NCBI GenBank assembly: GCA_911728435.2 | Contig: OU452206.1 | Span: 15,654,297-15,718,296 of the forward strand | Reading direction: 5' to 3' | Source of the DNA: Apoderus coryli | Taxonomy: Eukaryota; Arthropoda; Insecta; Coleoptera; Attelabidae | Length of the DNA: 64,000 bases | In this document: one piece after another, positions 55,221 through 64,000 of the stretch | Layout: every line of letters begins with the position of its first letter | Position numbering within the stretch: the first letter of the stretch is position 1 | Notes under the pieces: generated by a model | Seen by the model: only the letters and a program-made list of their open reading frames with translations | Database searches by the model: none | What the model was told of the DNA's origin: nothing | Made by a program: the position numbers and the translations under genes

Positions 55221-56209
55221 AAGGGCGGCGATAAGGATCAAGCTTCAAACTATCGTCCAATTGCACTTCTATCTACTCTATCCAAGATCATTGAAAGACT
55301 GGTTAAAAGGAGACTTCTATCATTTCTGGACAAGTATGAAGTATTAACTAGCCACCAATTTGGATTTTTAGCTAACAAATGCACTAATGATGCTATATTC
55401 TCCGTATTCAACAATGTTTACTCCAACTTGAACAATCTCCACTTTACATCATCAGTTTTCTGTAATTTCTCCAAAGCATTCGACTGTGTAAGTCATAACA
55501 TCCTAATACAGCACTACGGAATTCGGGGGGTTTAACTGGGATAGTTTAAGTCGTACCTTAGCAATAGAAGTCAGTGTGTGAGGGTCAATGCGGCTGTGTC
55601 TTCTTGCAGGTCGATGGATTGTGGAGTTCCACAGGGTTCGGTGTTGGGTACTATTTTGTTTTTGCTATTTATCAACGACATTACGTGCCTAGACATCAGC
55701 GGTAAAGTATGTCTCTTTGCTGATGATACTAGTTTCACTTGGTGCGGCCCGGATACTGTGGCTCTTCATAGTACCATATCCAAAGACTTAATCACCATCA
55801 AATCATGGTGTGACTCTAACCTGTTGTGCTTCAACACTGCCAAAACTAAATCTGTGTCATATAAAGGGGCGCTGCAGTCTTTTGAACTTAATAATTCCAC
55901 TATTGACGTCGTTCCTTCTGTGAAGTTTCTGGACCTTGTTGTTGACAGCTCCCTGAAGTGGAAGTTGCACATTGATGCGTTATCAAAAAAATTAAGTTCT
56001 GCCTGTTTTGCGTAAAGATCAGTTTCCAAAGAACTGAACTTGTCAACTTCCATAACAGTCTACTTTTCACTCTTCGAATCCCATCTTCGATACGCGCTCC
56101 CATTCTGGGGTACATACTGTGCAACGCAATTTGGGCGTATTTTTAGATTACAAAAAAGAGCTATTCGATACTCTCTGAGATTGCACTATAGAGCCCATTG
56201 TTTTGTCTC
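55221..56209 (+). pseudogene. Non-LTR reverse transcriptase
   Basis: Reads KGGDKDQASNYRPIALLSTL, HQFGFLANKCTNDAIF and SVFCNFSKAFDCVSHNIL. From 55578 it gives MDCGVPQGSVLGTILFLLFI, the catalytic CLFADDTSFTWC (near 55710), IKSWCDSNLLCFNTAKTKSV and VVDSSLKWKLHIDALSKKL. After a frameshift near 56015 the connection block FSLFESHLRYALPFWGTYC and LQKRAIRYSLRLHYRAHC follow. FADD is intact; Gly-Thr replaces Gly-Pro in LGP. The protein then switches abruptly to a second RT fragment at 56217. Confidence 0.85.
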
Positions 56210-56216
56210 GAAGCAA

Positions 56217-56460
56217 TATATGCGTCATCCCGAGTACCACAAGGATCTACTTTGGGTCCTCTTTTGTTTCTCAACTTTATCAATGATCTTTGCAAATCCC
56301 CTAGTTCTCATTTGTTTTAAGATTTATTGTGCTACATTTAACTTTTCACACACATAATGATCATATCCAGAGCCTCTACAAGATTGGTGATAATGTGTTG
56401 TCACTGTGACTTTGCTGCTAATGCTTCCTTTCTAACCATATTAATAATAAAGTTGGTGAG
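56217..56460 (+). pseudogene. Second RT fragment fused behind the first
   Basis: Directly after the connection domain of the preceding copy the frame reads SRVPQGSTLGPLLFLNFIND LCKSP, which is RT block 4, a region that should lie some 150 codons earlier. A shortened active-site region follows (HLF, then stop). This is therefore a different retrotransposon piece joined to the first. It decays within about 200 bp. Confidence 0.7.
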
Positions 56461-56657
56461 GTATTGAAAATGCATGGTTTCCTGGTTAGAATTTGAAGAT
56501 CTTTTGATGCGCTGAAGATGCTTTGCAATACAATGAAGAAAGCAGTCAGGATTTGAGCTGATTTTTGTTGTTATTCATGGAAGTTATAAAACCAAAGAAG
56601 ATTTCCTTCATAATATTGAGAATAAGATTTGTTTTCATCATAAAATATGAAACATGT

Positions 56658-57510
56658 ACAGCCGTATTCAACTTCCTCTTTTAAAACCACTTTTAAGCAA
56701 AATCGGTTCTAACTTTAAAAGCGCTTTTAGGAAGTTTTGTATTCAAGCAGCATTTTTATATCACTTTTAACAAAAAGCTGTTTTAAGCTAAATAATACTT
56801 GGCAACACCGTTGACGGACGGATTTGTAAACAAAGTTATCTTATTCATGGCATTAATGCGCATGCGCCAAAAGTTTGCTGCTGTAATTTGATTTTATAAA
56901 TATTAGGTCACTATGTCAATAATTTATCTAAACTTTATTAGAAATAAAACGCAAAAGTTTTGGCTAAAAACAACTAATTTAATAATTAAAACTATTAAAG
57001 AAAATTAATAACAACAAAGAAATAAATATGTATAAATTAATTTTTACAATATACCCCAATAAAGATACATCTACAGGGTGAGAAGATTCAGAAAATAAGT
57101 TACATTTTTATGACGAATTTAATAACGGTTGTTGATACTTAGGTGAATTTGAAATTTGAATTTGAATGACTTCTCAATCTCCCGAATCAGCGACTGGACA
57201 AAAACCCATTGTTTTTTTATGCGCCCTTTATATATATTATTTGATATGGGAAACCGTGACACCCTCCAACTACTAGCTTCTGTATATAATAATAAAAGTC
57301 CGACATTTAATTTACATGAAGGTGTTTTGAGAAGGAAAAAGTCAAAATGTCAAATATAAAGATGGCTCTTAGCACCTTTAAATATCGCTTTTAAATAGTT
57401 TGGTAAAACAGACCTTTTAGCGTTAAAAGAACACCTTGAATATGAGTGTTTGAAATTGCCCATTTAAATAAGTTTTAAAAGCGCTTTTAAAGTTAAAAGA
57501 GGGTATGTTA
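56658..57510. mobile_element. Possible noncoding element with degenerate ends
   Basis: Both flanks are built from cttttaaa words in opposite sense: cttcctcttttaaaacc near 56672, aaaagcgcttttag near 56720, and ttaaaagcgcttttaaag near 57475. These look like long degenerate inverted repeats around a noncoding middle. Boundaries and target duplication are unclear. Confidence 0.35.
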
Positions 57511-58699
57511 ATCTATAAATTAAGGAAAGAGATACTTTTCAGCAATAAACTGAGCAACTATTTGTAAATTAACCTGCGACAAAATTTTTAATATCTGCCC
57601 ATCTCTACCTCAACCCAAATGTTGTTCTACCTACCAATATCTGTAATTAAATACCCATATTAAATCTTGCATAACCTAGGAGGCCTGTCTATCCTGTCAC
57701 TGCTTTTGTGGGTATCCCAATATTCGATCGTCTCATTTTCAAAATTATTAGTATCCACTGTACGACCTACAGAAAAATGTTTTTATATCGATTTATTGTT
57801 TGTGTTTATTATATTTATGGAAAATATTTGCAAAAATAATAAATAAAACTCAGTGATATATTAAATGATGAGGCGAGCTCAGTGGTGGCTCGTTTTTTGT
57901 CTAATTAGTTCGCCAAAAGTAATATACGATCGAAAGAAGATCGCCAGTATATCAGACTGATGGTCATTTTTAATATTAATCTCTAGAGGGTCCGATGATG
58001 ACTGCAGGAGCCTAGGTCTGTATTTTGATATGCAAACTTTGGAGTCATTCCAGAATTCGTGACATAGGTTTAGTTATAACTTACGCAAATATGATCACCC
58101 AAGGGCCAAGCTAGTTGAGCGTGGGAGCCGTAGGCGGGTTGAAGTGTTTGAACCAGGATGGAGTCCTTAATTACAACGTGCTTAAGAGTTAGCTTCTTGA
58201 GTAAAATATGTTTCATAAAGTTATGGGGTTTCTAGAGACTCACTTTCGACAGATAAGACACCTGGATCGGTTGGTACCAGGGTTGCTTTTAATGTTTTTA
58301 CAAAAGTTGGGAAGAAAACAACATTTTGGGGAACAAGCTATTTTATTCAATAATAATTTTTTTTTGAGGACTTTTTGGCTATATAATAGACTCAGTTCTA
58401 AAAAAGTGACGCACTTGATTTTTGGACTAACCTTGTTTTCATTTTTTAACCTATGGGCCGATTTTTTAAAATACTGTTGGTAGGTAATTCATTTGTCTTT
58501 CAAAAAACAATCAGAGAGGCCGAATTTTCTTAAATATATTAAAATTTTTGACTCATTGAGTGTTGATGAACTAAAGGGTTAGAAAGTGCTTGCACTCTGT
58601 ACGAAAGACGCTTCTTTTAAGAGCATTTTCCATTTTAAAACATTGATTTATCTCTGAAATTGGCCGATTTACAGCTTTTTTGATCAAATTAAAACTTTC
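57511..58699. other. No gene recognised
   Basis: Contains cagtggtggctcg near 57881, a single hAT-like end resembling the MITE at 51533. The frame at 58208-58483 (91 codons) has no known domain. Confidence 0.45.
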
Positions 58700-59157
58700 G
58701 CAGTCTATTGTTAACTTCTGATTATACCTTTCACCAGGCTCCACCCTTTTTTTCTTCCATCCACTATATTAAGACAAAATCTCGACAACACTTTAGACCA
58801 TTCAATTTTCAACAATTTTATCTCTTAGCACGATGTACGGGCAATAATTTAGGACCTTTTGCAGGTCGCCTAGCTTTTAAATTAACTGGTTTTAGACGCC
58901 TACATACCGTCTGCTTACTCACGGCAACACCACGAATTTGGTGAAGATCTGGCTGAAAATTTACCGCAGCATTTATTAATTCCGTAAAATCCGCAATCTC
59001 AAGCAGCGATCATCTCTTGGAGAAAAGACCTTCATCGTACTTGCGGATTGCTTTACGAGTAGGTGTTTCATGGACTCTCAATGCACGAGCAGCAAAACGT
59101 TTACTACGCCCATCGTTCATTAAAGCAACTAATCTTGCTACTTTTACCAGGGTTTAT
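58700..59157 (-). pseudogene. Tc1-like transposase DNA-binding region
   Basis: The minus strand reads LVALMNDGRSKRFAARALRV, then TRKAIRKYDEGLFSKR. After stops it continues HQIRGVAVSKQTVCRRLKPV and NLKARRPAKGPKLLPVHRAK. This is the paired HTH region of a Tc1 transposase: the usual text is AARxLxVxxSTVxR for the first helix set, then VSxxTVxRRLxxxxLxxRRPxxxPxL, followed by HRxxRL. The DDE catalytic domain (lower coordinates) is missing. An RT remnant begins on the other side, at 59315. Confidence 0.75.
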
Positions 59158-59314
59158 TTAAGGCATTTTATGCGACAAAGAGCCAAATGACATGCAACAA
59201 ATTTAAAAAATCTGTAATTCGGACAATTTGAGAGATAATTGAACGAATAAAAAAATAAAATGCTCTTACAACAGTATTTCGTATTTCGTACAGAGTGTAA
59301 ACACTTTCTATACT

Positions 59315-60377
59315 TCAGTTTGGTTTTCGATCCGGACGGAGCACGGTCAAAGCAGTGTCGGAGACTGTGGCAGGCATAGTTGACGCGTTTGAGCGGGGGG
59401 AGCACGCATCGTTGATGGTGTGTGACCTTGCCAAGGCGTTCAACTGTGTCTCGCATACTATCCTTTTGGAAAAGTTGCATTTTTAAGGTGTGAGAGGTGT
59501 TCCTTGGAATTTTATAAAGTCCTACCTCACTGGTAGACAACAGTATGTTAAAGTGGGAAATATTGAGTCCATCAGAGTTGACGTCAAGCACGGTGTGCCC
59601 CAGGGGTCGGTACTGGGTCCCCTGTTTTTCATAATATATATAAACGATATATGTTCTTACATGAGCGACAAATGTCGCTGTGTATTGTTTGCTAATGACA
59701 CGTCCTTTTTAAGTACATCGGGTGTGTTTGAGAATCTCAACATTATGTCTAAGGATGTCCTGGAAGCCGCCGAAATCTGGTTCTCAACAAATTTGTTTTT
59801 CTAGTAACCGTAAATTTGCTAGTAATGACTCTTGCAAAATACTTGGGATTGTTGTTGATGGCGGTTTGAATTGGGCCGAACACGTGAGTCAGCTGAGTAG
59901 TAAGCTGTCTGGTATTTTATTTGTAATTAGGCAACTCAGAATGGCGCTCTCCTTTGAGGTTCTTAAGTCTGTCTATTATGGCTTGTTTCATTCGCGTATT
60001 GTCTACCGGGTTATTATTTGGGGCAACTCACCCAACGCGTTACATGTTTTTAGGCTACAGAAAAAAGCTATTAGAATGTTGGCTGGTGAGGGGCCTATTG
60101 ACCACTGTCGTCCATTCTTTCTTGGGTACAGGATAATGCCTTTGCCTTGTGTTTATGTGTATCACCAGCTCATGGAAATATTGAGCATAAGGATAAGTTC
60201 CCTAGGGACGGACAGGTTCATGACCACAATACTCGTTCAGGTGGGCTGACCATTGCGTCACGTTTTAGACTTAACAAAAGTCAAAATAACTCGCTAAATA
60301 TAAAACTATACAACAAGCTTCCTGCTAGCTTCAAAATTTTAAACCAGAATAAATTTAAAGGAACTGCTCTTAAGTAA
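59315..60377 (+). pseudogene. Jockey/CR1-like reverse transcriptase
   Basis: Reads QFGFRSGRSTVKAVSETVAG and ASLMVCDLAKAFNCVSHTIL. Past a stop it gives NFIKSYLTGRQQYVKVGN, GVPQGSVLGPLFFIIYINDI and the active-site block CVLFANDTSFLST. The active site is FAND instead of FADD, so the first catalytic Asp is lost. A deletion near 59800 removes part of the thumb. Then come CKILGIVVDGGLNWAEHVSQ, VYYGLFHSRIVYRVIIWGNS, LQKKAIRMLAGEGPIDHCRP and, in another frame, IKLYNKLPASFKILNQNKFK. A close relative of 52411-53673. The 3' untranslated region runs to about 60650. Confidence 0.88.
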
Positions 60378-61279
60378 CTGTTTTCATTCAGTTGATGAAT
60401 ACATGTCACACTCATTTTGAAAATGATAGTCTATACGCCTTGTTGGATTTGAGATAAAATATTTTGAAATTTGTTTTTAAAATGTAATCGTGATTGTTGT
60501 TTATACATACATATATGTTATAAAAAGATTTTACAAGTTGAATTGTAAATTTTCTATTTGGACGTGCTGTAAATTGTAATTATCAAATTTTTGTAATTCC
60601 TACTATCTATCTAAAACTTAAGTTGATTAAGATCAAAAATAAAAGAAAAAAACAATGGTCGAGTTTTTCCAATATCATCCAGGAGGTTTTGAAAAAGTTT
60701 CGACGTCTCTATTTCCTAAGAAAGACAAATTAATTACCTACCACAATTAAAAAAAATAAAATCGACCTTCTGGTTCAAAGAAAAAACGAGAATAAAGTTG
60801 GGCCAAAAATCAAGTCAATTAAATTACATTCTATGCTGTCTTTGGATTTTAATCGTTGATTTGCGGCTCTTCTAAGGCCTAAACTCAATTACGACGAAAA
60901 TTCTGCAAACACTACACACAAATCCAAACATCATATTCAATTTGAAATTCAAATGCCAACATATTAGGTGCAAAACCGAAATGATTATGTGGTGGTATAT
61001 TTCGGACCAGCATAAATGTATAATAAACCACACACATTGTCGTAAATGGTGTTTTAGGTGGAGGCGTTGAAGAGGAGTTCGTAGTTATAATTTAAAATCA
61101 AATTTCTATAAATTAACAATAAATCAGTTACGACTGATATTTAAATGCATTATACCAGGTGTGTGAAGTGTGCGAAAGAAAAAAAATGTGTAAATCCCTA
61201 GTATTGGATGATGTTCTGCTTGCTACAAAAATCGATGATTTTTTAATAACAAAAATTTCTAACTGCTTATATTTTGTTT
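60378..61279. other. Retrotransposon 3' flank, no gene
   Basis: The first ~270 bp are the 3' untranslated region of the preceding copy, ending in an A-rich run near 60640-60655. The remainder has no recognisable feature. Confidence 0.5.
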
Positions 61280-62330
61280 TATTATTATTATTATTATTAT
61301 TATTAGTCGTAAAACAGTAAACGGTAAAACCGATGAAACTGTTGCTCAGGTCTTAATTTGAGGTTTTTGAAATATTGATGTCATCCTCACTAATCTTCTA
61401 TAGCGAGTAGTGGACCAACTGATCGCCATGGTCCTCCATGAAATTGTCCAGCCTGTTCTTAAAGCTGTCAACCGTTTGCGCCTCTGTTTGTTATAAAATT
61501 CTTCCGAGGAAGTCTAGCACATATCTCCTTGTCAAGTTTCTTACTATTGCCACGCAGATTAGGATTTCTAGCAGGATGAAATACATCGAGATTCACCGAG
61601 TAGTAGCCACTAAGTATCTTGTATGTTTGAATTAGATCGCCTCGTTGTCGTCGACCGTAAAGACATGTCAAATTTAAAAGCCTCAATCGCTCCTCATATG
61701 GTATATGGCTAAGTGCATGAGGTAGGGTCGTGAATCTCCTCTGAACCCTTTCCAATGCCTCTATGTCCTTAATGATGTAGGGGGACCAAACGCTGTTGGC
61801 ATATTCCAATAGTGGTCTGACATACGATTTATACAATTGCAATATTAGAGAGTTTGATCTCGATTTGAAAGCTCTCTGTATCAGATACCACAGTCTATTA
61901 GCTTTCTTCACTGTGGCGGAAATATGGGCCTCTGACTTCAAATCCGCTGTTACTATGACACCAAGATCCTTCTGCTGATTTACAGATTTAACGGCATTTC
62001 CATTGATGAAATATGGAGTCCTGGGATTATTAGCTCCGATGTGTAGTACCTGACACTTCTCCAAATTCAAGTTCATCAACCAAACCGCCGACCAGGACAT
62101 TACCCCATCAATGTCGATCTGGAATTCATTATCGTCTCGCAGTGGGTTACAAAACAATTTGGTGTCATCAGCAAAGAAGCTCATGCTTGACGTGATGGTT
62201 CTTGTTAAGTCTGATATATATGCCAGAAAAAGCAATGGCCCCAGTACAGACCCCTGCGGGACACCACTCAAGACCGGCAATTTAGCGGATAATGGATGCA
62301 ATTAGGTAAACAAAAAAAATTTCGTTCGCC
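61280..62330 (-). pseudogene. CR1-like reverse transcriptase with (TAA)n tail
   Basis: The minus strand is open from 62301 for 277 codons: KLPVLSGVPQGSVLGPLLFL, the catalytic MSFFADDTKLFCNPL (near 62185), WLMNLNLEKCQVLHIG, DLGVIVTADLKSEAHIS, YKSYVRPLLEYANSVWSP, ALERVQRRFT, LRLLNLTCLYGRRQRGDLIQ and LRGNSKKL. After a frameshift near 61490 the last codons read SFKNRLDNFMEDHGDQLVHY then stop. These motifs, with VRPxLEYxxxVWSPxxxxD, ERVQRRxT and RRxRGDLI, are characteristic of the CR1/L2 group. The TAA/ATT run at 61280-61305 is the 3' tail. Sequence up to 62330 still fits RT, beyond which the copy is truncated. Confidence 0.9.
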
Positions 62331-62359
62331 TAGTTTTTGCAAGTTTGTGCCTTTGTCAC

Positions 62360-62792
62360 TCACAATGTGACTGAGAAACTTGACAGAATTGTGAATTATA
62401 GGCCAATACTATTCAACCAGGTGAAGTCTAGGTTGGTCTGCCACTAACATGGATTTTTCAGAGGCGTTCCAGTGTAAGCGATTTACTAACTTTTTTAGAG
62501 AATGTATATCCAGCTGTTGGTCATGATTTGCCGGTCGACGCAATCTATATACCGATTTTTTCAAACAATTTCGACTAGAGCGGTCATTCTTTGACGCGGC
62601 AGCAGATCAATGACTTCGGTTTCACCAGGGGCTTAATTACATTTTTTGGGTCACATTTAACGATCCGTCAGCAGTTCGTTGAATATAATGGTTATCGGTC
62701 GGACTGTTTCAATGTGAAGTCCCACAGGATAGTACCTTGGCTCCTTTTCTGTTTGCTACCTTTGTGAACAGTATTGGTGATCATTTCTAGAG
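62360..62792 (+). pseudogene. Non-LTR RT fragment, decayed
   Basis: Frames on the plus strand read HGFF(R)G then SVSDLLTFLENVYPAVGHDL and PVDAIY. They continue with GLITFFGS, QQFVEYNGYRSDCFNV and VPQDSTLAPFLFATFVNSIG. The order is that of RT blocks 2 to 4 in Jockey-like elements, with VPQGSTLGPLLF mutated to VPQDSTLAPFLF. The copy ends at 62792, where a transposon end begins. It faces the CR1-like copy head to head. Confidence 0.7.
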
Positions 62793-62811
62793 CCATCATT
62801 TGCTTTATATA

Positions 62812-62883
62812 CAATGTGTCCCCTCTCAATTGGAAAAAACTTCTGGGGCATATTGAGGAACCATAGACAAGCAGTTTGAGATA
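62812..62883 (+). repeat. End fragment of the 50670 MITE family
   Basis: Begins caatgtgtcccctctcaatt after TA and follows 50670-50741 closely through gaaaaaacttctggggcata and agacaagcagtttga. Only this end is present. Confidence 0.85.
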
Positions 62884-62943
62884 CATTTTTCTATTATCTC
62901 TAATATTTGTACAAGATCTCTTGCACAAATCAAACATGTAATA

Positions 62944-63892
62944 CGAGGCATGTTTTTTAAGTAAGTACCGTTTTGGAATTAAAAAAAGACGTGCAAAGAT
63001 ATCGCAATAATTTTATTTTTACATGAAAGCCTGTACCTTAATCTACTTTTCTACATAATTTCCGTGAATATTGAGGCACTTCTCATAACGCTGCATTGAT
63101 TGTCTCATTACGAGGCAGAAACTCCACTAGCAATACTCCTTTTCTGTCCCAAAAAACTGTGCACATGATTTTCCGGGCAGAAATTGTTTGCTTAAACTTC
63201 ACTCTTTTGGGTGATGATGAATGTCGCCATTCCATGGATTGTTGTTTCGATTCTGGTGTGACGTAGGCCACCCATGTTTCGTCACCAGTAACAATTTGGT
63301 CTAAAAAATCTTCACCTTCATTGTGGTACCGCTCAAGGAAAGTCAATGCACTGCCTAAACGTTGGGTTTTGTGCAAATCCGTCAACATTTTTGGAACCCA
63401 ACGTGAACACAGTTTCCGGTAATTCAAGTTCTCGGTCACAATGCGATACAAAACACTACGAGAATATTGAGGAAAGCAGTCGCACATTGATGAAATTGTA
63501 AAGCGTCTGTTTTCTCTCACCTTTTCCTCCACTTTCTGCACCAAATCTTCATTTACGACCGAAGGACGCCCACTCCGTTCTTCATCATGCACATTTGTGC
63601 GGCCATCTTTAAATGCTCTCACCCATTTCCTTACCATTCCATCACTCATAATGTTTTGTCCGTAAACTTCACAGATCTCACGATGAATATCGATCGGTTT
63701 TACGCCTTTAACACTAAGAAATCGTATAACAGCCCGTACACTCAATAAACAACGTATACAATGAGGAATCAGACTGTAATGGCGTCAGTACGTAGACAAG
63801 AGATGTAGGTAACCAGCGCATGCGCGGAACGCCGACCGTAGCGCTGCGGCGGCGGCATCGCAAAACGGTACTTACTAAAAAAACGTGCCTCG
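62944..63892 (-). mobile_element. Mariner deletion derivative, 949 bp
   Basis: The ends cgaggcatgttttttaagta and (complement) cgaggcacgtttttttagta are inverted repeats of about 32 bp, both continuing to gtaccgttttg. TA flanks both sides (62942-62943 and 63893-63894). A full-length mariner of this type is about 1.3 kb; this one lacks roughly 0.35-0.4 kb inside the transposase gene. The ends are intact, so it could be mobilised by a transposase supplied from elsewhere. Confidence 0.92.
63043..63745 (-). pseudogene. Mariner transposase lacking its last third
   Basis: Open from 63745 for about 218 codons without a defect: MSVRAVIRFLSVKGVKPIDI, HTH regions (SDGMVRKWVRAFKDGR and the SVLYRIVTENL region), CSRWVPKMLTDLHK, FLDQIVTGDETW with the first catalytic Asp, and ARKIMCTVFWDRKGVLLVEF. 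At LPRNETINA the gene jumps to the natural C-terminus, read in the next frame as QRYEKCLNIHGNYVEK with stop at 63043-63045. The second and third catalytic Asp lay in the deleted part, so no active protein can be made. This mariner differs from the families at 7.8 and 29.2 kb. Confidence 0.92.
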
Positions 63893-64000
63893 TATAATTA
63901 TTTTCAATCACAAACGCTAATAAAACAACAAAGTTCTTAAGTATATCTCTTGCACTTGCTGTTTCTTTGTTCATGAAATTCGATAAACGTGTTAAAGTGA

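Overview
The window looks like repeat-rich euchromatin or heterochromatin of an arthropod, most likely an insect. It is AT-rich, shows no bacterial-style gene packing, and no host gene could be recognised. Almost everything that reads as protein is a decayed piece of a transposable element. The mixture of mariner and mariner-like (DUF4817-type) transposases, RTE-, CR1- and Jockey-like non-LTR retrotransposons and a Penelope-like element with a GIY-YIG nuclease is typical of insect genomes. The species cannot be named from the sequence.

Layout. 1-8.6 kb: a mariner end, a sliver of reverse transcriptase (RT), a tRNA-like relic, and a DUF4817-type transposase pseudogene. That pseudogene is interrupted at 3609 by a 359-bp unit with terminal inverted repeats that carries a hammerhead ribozyme with a complete core (3827-3930, + strand). 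A non-LTR 3' end and a mariner follow. 8.9-10.4 kb: the 3' half of a Penelope-like element. 12-20.3 kb: an RTE endonuclease fragment, two non-LTR RT remnants and a mariner fragment with an inverted duplication. 20.5-25.6 kb: a MITE, a 168-bp palindrome, a mariner, two nearly identical ~0.88-kb direct repeats joined by a 46-bp piece of transposase, and a 512-bp foldback. 26.6-28.3 kb: a DUF4817-type element with both ends. 28.3-34 kb: an RNase H fragment, mariner scraps, a diverged tandem array and an 838-bp element dense in ACGT. 35-40.6 kb: an RT fragment, then a ~150-bp tandem array whose unit is itself a piece of RT palm, with an RTE element inserted in it and flanked by a 7-bp duplication. 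42.9-47.9 kb: a MITE, a fragment resembling a Crypton-type recombinase, and a transposon with ~480-bp inverted repeats nested inside a Penelope-type 3' end. 48-64 kb: seven non-LTR RT remnants of at least three lineages, a hAT-type MITE, Tc1 and DUF4817 fragments, and a 949-bp internally deleted mariner.

The pieces do not work together as a pathway. They record repeated insertion, nesting, internal deletion and local duplication. The points most worth following up are the hammerhead ribozyme at 3.8 kb, the eight related hammerhead-like motifs at Penelope-type 3' ends (all with one extra nucleotide after the core), the satellite made from an RT catalytic segment, and the duplication with a templated-looking filler at 24.1 kb.
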